NCBI GenBank assembly: GCA_918807975.1
Contig: OU964919.1
Coordinates: 17,006,001 to 17,070,000, forward strand
Length of the DNA: 64,000 nt
From: Aplidium turbinatum
Taxonomy: Eukaryota; Chordata; Ascidiacea; Aplousobranchia; Polyclinidae
Direction of reading: 5' to 3'
The notes under the pieces were generated by a model. The model made no database searches. It was given only the letters and a program-made list of their open reading frames with translations, and was not told where the DNA came from. Position numbers and translations under genes: made by a program. Positions 45,246 to 56,592 of this stretch are shown here, piece by piece (the first letter of the stretch is position 1; the number at the start of each line of letters is the position of its first letter).

Positions 45246-46040
45246 AGGTTTGAGATTGAATGCAAACACTGAGATCGAATGCAAACATTGAGATCGAATG
45301 TTACGTAATAAAAACGATTGTCAGTAGGCTATATACGAAAACATCACAAAAGCGATCACTTAAAACAGTTCTTTTTGCTTACTGAGCAGTGAATACTATT
45401 TTTGAAAAAGCATTTGGTTTGTCTCATGAGCTTTGTATATTGAACAAGCGCATAAAGTTTAGAAACGACAAGAAGTTATTAAATTTGAAAATGCAATTTG
45501 AATCACTGCAAATGAACGTGTTTGTAAGTTTTTACTTCAGCAATTGCCGACGCCTTGTCACAATTAATAATATTACATCGGCAATCATTTTGCCGAAGTA
45601 AAAATATGCCGATTTTGAGGGCTGAATATTGTTAATTTAATTTCTTAAAGTCAATAATTAGCATGATGTAACCAGGGTTGCATTCCTGGGGGAGGGCTCA
45701 GGGGGAGCTCAGACCCCGAAATATGAAAAAGCTTGATTTAGGAGGGCTCCGGGGGGCTCGTTCAAGCTTCCACTTTTCAGCTCTTCTAGCTGAACAACAA
45801 CTTATCGACTGAACAACTTACACTTTAACAGCTTTCTTACGACATAACTGCAAAAATGCACGAACATAAGTTGGTAGCAATTGGCCGTTTTCCGTGATTA
45901 GGCCCCGCATGGTTAGCTTAATTCTATCATGCAATCTACATATATAGTAAATCAAAATTTTTGCAAATGGGGCAATAAAGAACGGCATAACAATTTTGTG
46001 GCTTTTTTTGACATTCTAGATGTCTGCGTGTGACTTGACT

Positions 46041-46632
46041 CAGTGCCGGTCTTGGGGTATTTCGGGCCCTGTGCGGAATATGCTTTGCGGGCCCCAATGA
46101 CAATGATCAAATTCAATAGCGTAGCTAAGTATTTTGAAGGGAGAGGGGGTGGTTTGACGGTCGGTGGGCGTTGCCTGATGGTGTGTTCGCTAAAAGCGAC
46201 ACCCAGCGGCGGGGGGTCTGGGGGACCTCCCCCAGAAAATTTTGAACAATTACTTTGAATTTGGGGCATTCTGAGAGCATGTTCAACAAAAATTTGGGTA
46301 TGAATATTACTGTAAAATGGTGCTGTCCGCTGTCAACAAAATCGAATTTTAACCTATTTCGTCCCCTGAAAAGATCAAGAGAAATTTTGAATTGTTTGCG
46401 GCAACTCCGATCAGCGACTTCGGCTCTGTTGTTTTTTTCTCTTGATGTTTTCAGGGTACGAAATGTTCAGGGTACGAAATGTTCAGGGTACGAAATAGGT
46501 TGTGTCTCTATGTTTTCTTGTTGCTAATTCTTTTTTGAATTTTTCCATTGGAAATGCCAAAAGAAAGATTTTCTGAGTAAATTGCGGGCCCTGTGCGATC
46601 GCACGGTTTGCACACCCCAAAGAGCGGCACTG
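46041..46632. mobile_element. hAT-like MITE with CAGTGCCGGTCTT ends
   Basis: Begins CAGTGCCGGTCTTGGGGTAT; the reverse complement of its end is CAGTGCCGCTCTTTGGGGTG. Direct ttgact flanks both ends (46035-46040, 46633-46638). Contains cgggccctgtgcggaatatg, shared in inverse position with the copy at 56009-56418. A smaller element (46351-46502) is nested inside. Confidence 0.82.
46351..46502. mobile_element. 150-bp MITE related to 33693-34494
   Basis: Starts aacctatttcgtcccctgaa and ends gtacgaaataggtt, with aaaagatcaagag inward at both sides, and three copies of ttcagggtacgaaa near the right end. Same TIR family as the element in the MULE, lacking the minisatellite. Confidence 0.75.
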
Positions 46633-46829
46633 TTGACTCTTGCATTGAATAGCCTTTCCCACCCATGTGCCTTAAAATTTAGAAAAGTGGGTAAAATTTT
46701 CAGTGTGCGTTGTGTTGCGTCCTCACATCGTGGTATCAATGCTCTGTGGACTAGTTTCCCAGCATTGTAGGCTATAAACACTTCACAGCCCTCGCAGAAA
46801 GGAAGAATATTAGAGAAACAGATCGGGCA

Positions 46830-47708
46830 ATCTTCAGAGCCTCAGAGGTCTCTGCATCAAAATGACCACCAAGGAATTCCTAGAAGATCTGGCGCTTTTA
46901 AAAGATTGTCTTCGCGGCAATTATCGCTTTTGTCAGAAACTCTCCAGACGTCCAGACTGAGAATATCAACTTCGTAGTAGCTAATCGTCACGTCAAATGG
47001 ACTGTTAATTTTCTATTTCAAAAGAAGTTGTTCAAAAAGAAAAGTAGCCTATTTGTTTGATGAAGTTGTTAACTTGAGTCCTGGAAGTACAAAAACTAGC
47101 CTACTCCTTTAAAGGCATATAGAATTGGACCAGTTCCAAGCTCGACGTAGAGACTATCCTTCTTTTGGTCTTAGGCCTAATCAGTTTATTCAAGCTTCAG
47201 TTGACAACATTGGAAGCAGGTTGATGGACACCAACAATGAAAATTCTGTGAAGAGCTTGGAAATTATTATACCAGAGGGATGGCCTGCTGTAATCGAAGT
47301 TCCATGACAAAAAGGGGAACAGATATTATGGAAAATAGAGGAGAGATTTCATGTCACCACTCTTATTTTCGACTGCACGTTGACAATCCTTGCCATATAT
47401 CATACGATAAAGCTGCTCAAGAATGTAGTAGCCTACTAAACATTGCTATAAGTTCTGCTGAAGCCGAAAGTGGATTTTCGAAAATGAACTTGGTCATCAC
47501 ACCGCTACGATCACGGCTGACCAAATCACTTAATTTAGTAATGTTGTTCATCAGCATCAATGGACCACCTCCTCATTTATGGAATGGCACTGCGGCAACT
47601 CAGAAGTGGTTGCGGACTCATCTATCGGCTGTGGATACTCAAGTTAAGCATTCTAAGCTGCCCACATTGAATGAACTCAAATGTTTGCAAAAACTGTTTG
47701 CTGGCTAA
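46830..47708 (+). pseudogene. hAT transposase remnant (KIAA1586/ZMYM-like)
   Basis: A partly open stretch near 46840-46950 (KMTTKEFLEDLALLKDCL), then frame 47125-47307 (QFIQASVDNIGSRLMDTNN, IIPEGWPAVI) and frame 47280-47708. The last contains the dimerisation domain: LLNIAISSAEAESGFSKMN, PLRSRLTKSLNLVMLF and INGPPPHLWNG. The pattern fits hAT transposases related to KIAA1586-like vertebrate genes. At least two frame changes; inactive. No TIRs located. From 47709 to 48088 nothing is seen. Confidence 0.7.
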
Positions 47709-50243
47709 AATCAAAGACTGTCGTGGTGCTTATAACTTAATTAGCCCATAAAACCAAAGACCTGGCAGACAGGTTATTTGTTTTGTAGCCTATAATCTCG
47801 TTTGCACCAACTTGGAATATGCTTTTGCAGTATTTGGAGTTGCCTACTGTTCGTTAATAGCTAAATGAGATTTTAGTGTACTGTAGGCCTAACTGCCACA
47901 TTGGCAGCTTATTGCTTCTTACTCGCAAAGCTGCAAACACAAGCGCTCATTTCAGGAGACGCATTTCCTCACTTCCTTAGTCATTTTTTTTGCAAGTTTA
48001 CTTAAAATAAGCTTATTCGAATAAGTAGCCTACGATTGAGTTAAGAGATTGGAATTAGCTCATGCAAAGCGTGTTTCAAGTGTCTATGCATGTTACGGAC
48101 AATTTTTAAATCAAACGTCACATAGAACCGTTGTCTACTGAACCTGACGTCTTACGTCATGGACTGTTGCTAGAAATAAGCAAAGATCGCATCACCTTTG
48201 TCACACCTGTGCAACATTACATAATCGTTAAATCTTGAATTACGAGATATGGTGTAAGCCAAATTCAACAGGCGTTTGAATAGCTTCATAATGCTTATCA
48301 TTATTACGACACAGAAGTTGTTTACGTGCGTTTTAAATATTGCAATCTATTCTCGTCATTTTTAAAATTGTTGCTTGAAAAGTTGGTCGCATATTTAACT
48401 GTTTTGCTTAGTGCTTCCCAGCTGGACGAAATTTCCGTCTTTATCTCAGTAATTTGTATTGTAGTGACAAGTTTTAGTGGCGTATCGTGTTTCCTTCCAA
48501 TTTCGACAGCCTTGAGGCTATTTTTACAGAAATACAATTCTTGAATATACGTTTTCAGAAGAGTGTTTCTTTCCGTCATTGCATACAGACGAACGGATCC
48601 TGGCATCGTATGTTACAACTTTCCCACGAAGAGATTATGGTTTACCATTGTGACCATAAATAATAAAGACGTGGTTTGTTAGTTGGTAGGCCAAAGAAAC
48701 TTAAAGCACATAAATAATAAAGACGTTTTGTTGTCAGTTGGGACAAAAGCATAAAAGAAAATTAAAGACGTTTCTTCTCAGTTGGTACTGAAAAACTTCA
48801 AGTTAAAATTTTTTATTGTTGGTTATCAAGAAAAACAACATTGACATTCATTGGCAAAAAAAAGATTAAAGACAATCGATCTGTGCTTGAAGATTCAAGA
48901 AGACGAATCCAAGCAAGTTATGTGGAACTTTCTATAGCCTAGATTGGAAGTCTTCGGAAGTGGTAGGACTTCATATAGGCCTACCCCTTCAACTACGGTA
49001 TTGTGAATTTAAATTATTTTTGTATTTTTACGGTCTTTGCAGTTAAGTTTTTTATAACTACTGTAATATTTTGTGTGTTTGTGTAACTAAATTTTTTTAA
49101 TTGTTAAATTTAGCCCCAACATTTAATATGTCTACACTCGGTGGCGACAGGGACTCGGCCGCCGTAGACTCGACTGAGTTTAAGCCTGATGATGTTCTTT
49201 GCGGTCGGGCAGGCTATTCTGGGGAGGGACCCAGTAACGATGAGGCTAAGTCAGTTCGAGAGGCCCGGCATCTTAGAAGGGATATTTTGACTCAAATTGG
49301 GGAACTTTCTGTAGCCCTAGGTTCTTTGAGTGATAAGCAGGAACTGTTAATTTTTCGATCCAACTTATCTACTTTGGAAGAGGAATTACGGCATTTCCAT
49401 GCTCTTTTGAGTAAAATTTTTAACTCTGCAATTTTGGCAGAACTTCGTGATAGGGTAGATGCCGAATTTAATTTGTTAAAAAATAACTTCGAACAAAAAG
49501 AAAGTGAGTTCTCAGATATGTTGGATGCTGACATACATCCTGAGGATAGCGCCTCAAATGTAAGCACTAGGATGTCTAGGAGTTCGTCTCGGATAGTGGC
49601 ACAAATTAACCTGCAGCTAAGACGAGAGGAGCTCCAGATACAAGCCGAGGCCAAAGCGAGAGCTGCTGAGGCCATGGCGAGAGCTGAGGCCGAAGCGAAA
49701 GCTGCTGAGGCCGCCGCCAAAGCTGAGGCCATACGAGCAGAGGCCGCCGTGAGAGCTGAGGCCAAAGCGAGAACTGCTGAGACCGCCGCGAGAGCTGAGG
49801 CCACACGAGCTGAGGCTGCAGCGAGAGCTGAGGCCGAAGCGAGAGCTGCTGAGTTCGCACTCAAAGACGCCCAGTTGAGGGCTGAACAACGTAAGGAGGT
49901 AACTTTAGATGAATATCGATCAGAGGCGGGCTCCCAGCGTAGCTCTAAGAAGGGATCTTCTAGGCATTTCAGAAGTGAACATCAATCGCGGTTAAATTTA
50001 GATGAGTTAACCTTTTCCAGACACCTGTTCAATCCGTAAGTGGTTCAGTACAATCCATATGTTTTCAAGCTGTTTCAGGAGGTCTCGGGGCCGCGGCTAA
50101 GGATCTTCCGAAGGATCTAAAGCCAAGGCCTGCAAATTATAGCCGAATTCCTGCCCCAGAGCGTACATGTCACAGGGCCGCTATCAGAAGTAATGTTTTG
50201 CCCCCTTCACAGTTTTCTGTGCCGCTAGGTTTATATCGCCCAG

Positions 50244-52492
50244 CAGGGCCCGATTAACCATGAGGCACACGAGGCACAGGCCTCAGGCCCCCTGGTTTTG
50301 GGGGCCCCCAATTTTTTTTACATTAATACCGTAGGCGTCAATACTTTTATAGGTTTCAAGCAGTGCCGTGTCAAGGGGGGCCCGGATCCCAGGCCCACCA
50401 TCACAAGGGGCCCACAAATAATAGATTTTTGCATTTCAGAAAAGTGTTTTTTGAGTTGCTAAAGTTCACTGCATGTACTTGTCCATTAAGAAGATGATGT
50501 AGGCCCTTATTATACTAAAACATCTCAAATTTGGGGCCTATTTTACAAATTTGGGCCCTAACTACACTGAAACATCTCTAAAAACACCATTGCTATCTAA
50601 AAACAAAATGCGATAAAGTTAGTAACATGTTCTGCAGAAATGTATTGAATGCAATTGAATATATGAATTCAAAAAGGGCCCAATTGCCACAAAGTGTTTT
50701 TGGCACAACTGTTTTAATTATTTTGGTCATTTACTTTTGTGGTGAAACTTCGATAATGATTACATGCTTAAACATACTGGTAAGAAGCATCATACCTAAA
50801 AAGTTCACTCATTGAGGATTCTGTGGAGAAACTATAGAGAAGTTGAAGTGCAATTGCTGTAGTTGGACCCATTTATCATTTAGAAGACATTGAAAGAAAT
50901 TGGAAAGCACAAATAGTGAAATAAAAAAAAAACAACTGGAGGGCCCTTTTGAATTCACATATTCAGATTCTTTTCATCAATAAAAGTGCTTTGTTTTAAA
51001 AAATTGTAAGCTGTAAGCAAAATAGCATTTCAGATAGTTTAATTATCATTTCAATTTTAACATTTACAATACCATAATTATAAATATCCTTGACTAGTGA
51101 TGTTGCGAGCAGGAAAAACCTGTCCTGTACTTTTAGCAGAAACGTTCTTCTGTATTTACTTTTTCTGAATATATGCACATGAAATTGCTCAATTATTTTC
51201 AAATACCTTATAAGCCTGGCATATCACATGTTGTACGGTACAAAACAAAAATCATTTTTAACACAAGGGACCTGTTTATTCTTGCCACTAACTTAGGCTA
51301 CCATACCCTAAAAACTTTAATTAACTTGAATACCTACATAAAATTATGAAAGCTTTGCCTTGGAATGAAATAATGTTGAATAAAAATACTTGAACACCTG
51401 ATCCTCAAAACGCTTTACACTGCTTTTGTTTACAAGTTACCGTACAATCACAATGTTTTCACCTTGGTTGACAGAACAAGTAATGTTGCCAGATAAAACA
51501 TAAAAATAGTGAAAAACAATAATGTTATCAGATGACCAAATCTGAATGGAAATTAATAATTTCTACAGATTTGGTTTTATCCCCAGATTTTATCTGCGCA
51601 GTACCGGGCGGCAAAGCAGGGCAAAGTTAAAACAGTCAAAATTTTGTGTGGTACGATGGTATGACCGCGTCGTGACCGATAATGTTCCATTGCCAGTATT
51701 GGAACTGGTATATAAGCCCCCCCCCACCCCCCTTGGCAACTCATGACAAAGACAGGACTCAACCAAACATATAGGGTGAAATTACTTTACCTTTGCTTTA
51801 CTGTTCACACACTTCCATCCACATGTTTTGGTCAATTCCTTTTTATCATGAGTTGCCAAGGGTGGGGGGACTTGTGTACTAGCTCCCCAGTATTTTTTAT
51901 TTATTAGAAATTGTTAACACTTTTGGCTTTCATTCCTAGCAAAGGTGTAGCTTAGAAATGATAGACCTGTGTTTGAGGTTACTTACACTTGTGTTGTTTT
52001 CTAAACTGGTGAGAAAGTCTATTGAAATGAACCACATTTCCATGTCGATGCAGTGAAAATATACACAATATTATAGGTCTGCTTGACGATAGAGGGCCCA
52101 AAATTATTCTGGCCCCGGGGCCCACAAAAGGTTTAACACACCACTGGTTTCAAGGAACCATTAATAAACTCTGCTAGTTCAAATTCAAATGTAGCCTATA
52201 TTTTGCTAGTGTTTCCTGTATGAAATTAAAATGAGCTCAATTGCCAATCTGTTAGAGAGATTTTTCATCCAATAATTTTTGTAATAAGTATAAAAGTGTT
52301 CATACTGTTAGAAAGTTGTAGGTAAATTGGCTAAATTAATATGTATGAAGTTATAGTTTTGCTTGAACTATTTTTTAGCCCATATTTCATCATTCGCAGA
52401 GACTACATGGCATTGTTTTGAAAGCGATTGCCAACAGGGACCCCTAAACTTAGCTGTGCCTCGGGCCCCCATGAGCCTTAATCAGGCCCTGT
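50244..52492. mobile_element. hAT-like MITE nested in the BEL relic
   Basis: Begins CAGGGCCCGATTAACCATGA; its end, in reverse complement, reads CAGGGCCTGATTAAGGCTCA. Flanked by tcgcccag on both sides (50236-50243, 52493-52500), a perfect 8-bp duplication. It is itself split by the element 50361-52146; without that it would be about 460 bp. Confidence 0.93.
50361..52146. mobile_element. hAT-like element nested in the MITE, 1.8 kb
   Basis: Begins CAGTGCCGTGTCAAGGGGGG and ends ACACCACTG (the reverse complement CAGTGGTGTGTTAAACC matches with changes). Flanks are gtttcaag on both sides (50353-50360, 52147-52154). No transposase is recognised. Part of it (51768-51893) matches sequence downstream of the kelch-like gene, and cccacccccc/ggtggggg runs at about 51717 and 51870 form an inner inverted repeat with atgagttgccaag. 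Confidence 0.9.
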
Positions 52493-54899
52493 CGCCCAGC
52501 TTCACCTAATTTGAGTGGTTGTGAGAGGCGTGTCGCGTCTACTGATTTTAACGTGTGTGAGGATCGTGATCGGGCTGTGCATGTGACTGAGCCCCATCAG
52601 CCCCTTAAGGGATTAGCTTGTCTTCTCCCGCTAAATCGAGTTCTCAACAGCAAGATTGCTTTTTTGAATACTAAAATAGTAGGACGTTTTTTGATAAGGT
52701 GGTCTTGATTGGATACGATGGTAACAATATGCCATTTATCTTCTTCAAAAATCGTGTTACGGCCTTAATGGCAGCTTCGCCCTTTAAAGGAATTCGTTTG
52801 ACTTTGTTACAAGCAGCTTGTGTTAGCACAGCTGCGCAAACGATTGCTAATTTGGTTTCCGACACTCCTGGCTTATCAGAAGAAGACAGGATAGAAATGT
52901 CGTTAGCTCGCTTGTCTCAACGTTTTGGAGTTCGTGGAGGTCTTTTTGCCGAACCAGAAATTAGGAAGTATGGCTATGGTAGCAAATTAACTTCGATCTC
53001 TTCCAGTGATTTGAAAGAGTTTAAAGATGAATTGTTGCAGTGTCTGCTTTACGCGCAAGCTTATGGTCAGCGTGACAAATTGGAAGGACGTTTTGTTTTG
53101 GACTTGGCTAAGCGACTCCCGTTTGACGCTAAGCAGCGTTATCTTGACTTTTTAGGTGATCAGTATGGTAGCACTGATGAGCCTACTTTTCAGAGTTTGT
53201 TTGATTTTGTTGTACGGGAGGAAACGCGTAAGTCGACTGATTTTAGCATTATGCTAATGGGCGATTTTGGTGAGTCGCAACATTTTAAGAAGTTTGGCAA
53301 AGGATAATTGCCTTCATGTCCGGTTAGGCAGACGTCGGTAAAACCCCATGGTAATGTGATGTCAGGGAGTTCGCAGTACTAAACTGCTGTTGGCGCACCG
53401 CGCGGTGGTGAGGCTAGACCTAGAGACATACCGGCATGTCTCTATTGTTCGTCACGTGGTCAAGTTGAATATCATTTTTTGTCCAACTGTAAAGATTTTT
53501 TGCGCTTGACACCTAAAGATCGGAGAGACGTTATTGTGAAAGCTGGAAAATGCTTGAATTGTTTGCGCCAGCATATGGTTAGGGGCTGTAATCACGCAAA
53601 CAACTGTTGTCAATGTGGGCCTAACAACGAAAGGAAACACTTTTTTCTTCTGCATGATTTTTATGTGACGTCACGTGATTCTCTGGATTCGATCGGCAAA
53701 GATGATGCTTGTGCCAGAGTTCCTGTGCGCAATGTTAAGATTGGAAATGTTAAAGCAGCCTTTAACCGCATTACTGCTGCTCTGAATCCAATAACTGGCA
53801 AATCGAAGTTGGTGTTATAACTTTGGTGGTTAACCCAGCTTGGGCTGACGATGTTAAAACTTTACCGCATAAGCAGGATTTAAGTGGTTTCAGTCATTTT
53901 TATGACGTGAATATGTTTCATTTGAATGATTGTAGTACTGTAGATGTACTGATTGGCAACGACAACGCTTATTTGATGTGGGCTAAAGAAGAGGGTGTTG
54001 GTGAAAATCGTAGTGAACCGCATCGCATGCTTTACTCACTCCTCTCGGTTGGTTAGCTTGTGGTGGTAAGTCACCTTTAGATGAAAGCGAGAAACACTCT
54101 TCTGAAAACGTCTATTCAAGAATTGCATTTCTGTAACAGTAGCCTCAAGGCTGTCGAAGAATGGGGGAAACACGATACGCCACTAAAACTTGTCACTACA
54201 ATACAAATTACTGAGATAAAGACGGAAATTTCGTCCAGGTGGCAAGCACAAGCAAAACCTTTTTAATATGCGACCAACTTTTCAAGCAACGATTTTAAAA
54301 TGACGAGAATAGATTGCAATATTCCAAACGCACGTAACCATCTTCTGTGACGTAATAATGATAAGCATTATGGAGCTATTCAAACACCTGTCAAATTTGG
54401 CTTACATCATATCTCGTAATTCAAGATTTAACGATTATGTAATGTTTCAACAGGTGTGACAAAGGTGATGCAATCTTTGCTTATTTTTTAGTAATATTCC
54501 ATTACGTCAGACGCCAAGATTCAGTAGAACTGAACGGTTTTATGTGACGTTTGATTTGTACAGATATTGTCCGTAACAGCTATGTTTTAGCGTGGGTTGT
54601 TTTTCGATATGATGTTCAGAAATAAAAACAAACTGAACACCTACACCGATTACGTATACTTTGTCTATAACAACACTGCTAGGTGTTATTAGAGCCCCCC
54701 AAATAAAATGCTAGGAATACACCCCTGGATGTCACGTACTGTATATTAGAAATTTGTTACGTCCGGTCAACACCACTGCATCCAATAGTGCCAGGGGTTC
54801 TTAACCGGGGGGTACGTTTACCCCTTGGGGGTACGAAGCACCAAAGCAGGGGGTACGACATGCAGTGTGAAATTATACTCTATTTAAGCATATGTGTAA

Positions 54900-55232
54900 A
54901 GAATGCTTATTGACCAAATTAAAGACTATCTTAGTGAAATGAAAGCTAGTGGTAAAAGCAAAATGGAGTTTGAGCCAATGCAGTTGGATGCCTTCTGGTG
55001 TGCACAACTCAACACATTTCCCCAGATAGCAAAAGAGCTTTAGAAATCCTTGTGGCTTTTGGGACAACTTATAGGCTACCTATGTGAAACTGGGTTCTCA
55101 ACTCTTGCAAACATCAAAACTAAGCCGAGGAATCGTTTGGATCCATGAGATGTTATGCGTGTGTCCATCTCAAAGAAAGAACCTCGTTTCAACATGATTA
55201 TTGACATTGATCAACAAAATAGCGATTCGTAG
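54900..55232 (+). pseudogene. hAT transposase C-terminal scrap
   Basis: One frame gives EMKASGKSKMEFEPMQLDAF, then QLNTFPQIAKEL, stop, and YLCETGFSTLANIKTKPRNR, LDP, stop, RVSISKKEPRFNMI. The motif YLCE.GFS...IK.K.R.RL is the dimerisation region of hAT transposases of the ZBED/FAM200 type. Two stops and loss of the rest; inactive. Confidence 0.7.
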
Positions 55233-55395
55233 ATTGACTGATGAATATTGTTGAACTTACAAGACTGTTTTTGAATACTGAAAAGTTTGGGTGTTCATCA
55301 GGACAATTATCGTTTCTAGCACTAGTTGCTACGTTCATCTGATGAAATTGAAAGTAAAATTAACAACAAACGAGATGGTTTATTGCTTCACTGAC

Positions 55396-55427
55396 GTTTC
55401 GCGCACCATGACAATGCGCATCCTCAG
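55396..55427 (-). ncRNA. Hammerhead-ribozyme-like core, minus copy
   Basis: Read on the minus strand: CTGAGGA, a GCGCA/TGCGC stem with loop, then GAAAC followed by GTC. The consensus core CUGANGA...GAAA is matched; stem III is very short, so activity may need a dimer. The mirror copy is at 55523-55554. Confidence 0.5.
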
Positions 55428-55522
55428 AGCGAATAACATACAAAATAAAATTTCACCAGGTTATATACTGCAGTGCGATTGAAGGCCTGCAGTGCGAAGA
55501 AGGCATCCAAATGTTATTCGCT

Positions 55523-55554
55523 CTGAGGATGCGCATTGTCATGGTGCGCGAAAC
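55523..55554 (+). ncRNA. Hammerhead-ribozyme-like core, plus copy
   Basis: CTGAGGA at 55523-55529, stem II GCGCA (55531-55535) with TGCGC (55545-55549), GAAAC at 55550-55554 and then GTCAG. Same layout as the minus copy, in a palindrome, so a long transcript would rather form the big hairpin. Cleavage is not shown. Confidence 0.5.
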
Positions 55555-56008
55555 GTCAGTGAAGCAATAAACCATCTCGTTTGTTGTTAATTGTTAACTA
55601 CATCCGCTTTTTCGTTCATCCGCAACATTAGAAGGGTAATTTTTTTTTTTATTTACAAAATAATGTATTTTTTATGGGTTATATAAAAAGAGTGAAGTTG
55701 GTTTTGAAGTAATTTAAAGTTTTTAGTTGAAAGCAAGCCAGCAGCAAAGCGTGAAAAAAATGTCAAATTGGCAATTTACCCTTCTAATGTTGGCGGAACA
55801 ACGGAGTTGCTTGTCCCAGTAATCTACTGTCCCTAACTTAGTTGTTAATTTTACTTTCAATTTCATCAGATGAACGTAGCAACTAGTGCTAGAAACGAAG
55901 ACTGTTTTTAATGCATGCATTCAACACGTAAGCTATAAATAGGCTACACTGAGATTAAATCCTATTATTACAATTTTATTTGCTTCCGTTGGTCATTGTA
56001 GACAGGGG

Positions 56009-56418
56009 CAGTGCCGGTCTTTGGGGTGTGCAAACCGTGCGATCGCACAGGGCCCGCAATTTACTCAGAAAATTAGGGATTGTAGATCATACTGTAATGT
56101 AGCCTACTGTCCCTATTAGAAAATGCAGTAATTTTTGTCATTTCCAATGGAAAAAATTCAATTCGATTTACAAGCAAGTACCAGTATCCAAGTACCGGTA
56201 TTTTTGTTGAACATGCTTTCACAATGCACCACATTCAAAGTAATTTTTAAAAAATTTTTGGGGGAGGCCCCCCACACCCCCGCCAGGCTTCGCTCGCCTG
56301 CAGTCAAAATCCCCCTCCCCTTTCAAAATACTTAACTACGCTACTGAATTGGATCATTGTCATTGGGGTCCGCATAGCATATTCCGCACAGGGCCCGAAA
56401 TACCCTAAGACCGGCACT
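56009..56418. mobile_element. hAT-like MITE, second CAGTGCCGGTC copy
   Basis: Starts CAGTGCCGGTCTTTGGGGTG and ends taccctaagaccggcact. Flanks gacagggg and gacaggga (56001-56008, 56419-56426). It matches 46041-46632 in inverse orientation: tgcgatcgcacagggcccgc lies at the left here and at the right there. Confidence 0.8.
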
Positions 56419-56592
56419 GACAGGGAGTACGAGAAAATTTCATGAAAGCTCAAAGGGTACGAGCGCTAAAAAGGTTCAGAAACACTGCAATAGTGCAATA
56501 TCCATTGGAGCGATGATCGTTTGGTTCACTAACACTTCAACACCAAAATTAATTCGCAGTTTTTCTTGCCTGACTTACTAGGTAGCAAAGCC

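Larger units (their letters stand above)
48089..54592 (+). mobile_element. Rearranged BEL/Pao LTR retrotransposon relic
   Basis: Family: BEL/Pao. Parts: a plus-oriented LTR from 48089 (TGTTACGG start, AATAAA signals near 48660-48790), a leader, a gag-like region with an Ala/Glu-rich coiled coil (about 49130-50240), the rest of gag with Cys/His zinc knuckles (about 52500-53700), and the start of a protease-like region up to about 54060. No polymerase is present. At about 54080 the sequence joins an LTR copy in the opposite orientation (to 54592), so the arms form a ~500-bp inverted repeat. The relic is clearly broken, with a number of breaks beyond the large loss, and has been invaded by two nested MITEs. 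Moderate age judged from arm divergence. Confidence 0.8.
55309..55903. mobile_element. Penelope-like palindromic element
   Basis: The segment cgtttctagcactagttgct...aattaacaac at 55309-55365 recurs inverted at about 55845-55903. Inside it a second, tighter palindrome runs from about 55357 to 55592 (acaaacgagatggtttattg against caataaaccatctcgtttgt). A third inverted pair (cattagaagggtaa) lies at about 55628 and 55790. The inner palindrome carries hammerhead-like cores, as in Penelope-like element repeats (established for that group). No reverse transcriptase is present, so this is a remnant of end repeats. Confidence 0.65.
54791..56487 (+). mobile_element. hAT element with perfect 8-bp duplication, 1.7 kb
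   Basis: Starts ccaggggttcttaaccgggg and ends ggttcagaaacactg. Both flanks read caatagtg (54783-54790, 56488-56495). Left third holds a transposase scrap. Later insertions: the palindromic element 55309-55903 and the MITE 56009-56418. Confidence 0.9.

Noticed and set aside
49292-49889. Minus-strand open frames of 84-190 codons over 49.3-49.9 kb
   Set aside because: They are shadows of the Ala/Glu-rich coiled-coil region of the gag-like frame on the plus strand; composition (Ala, Ser, Leu runs) follows from it.
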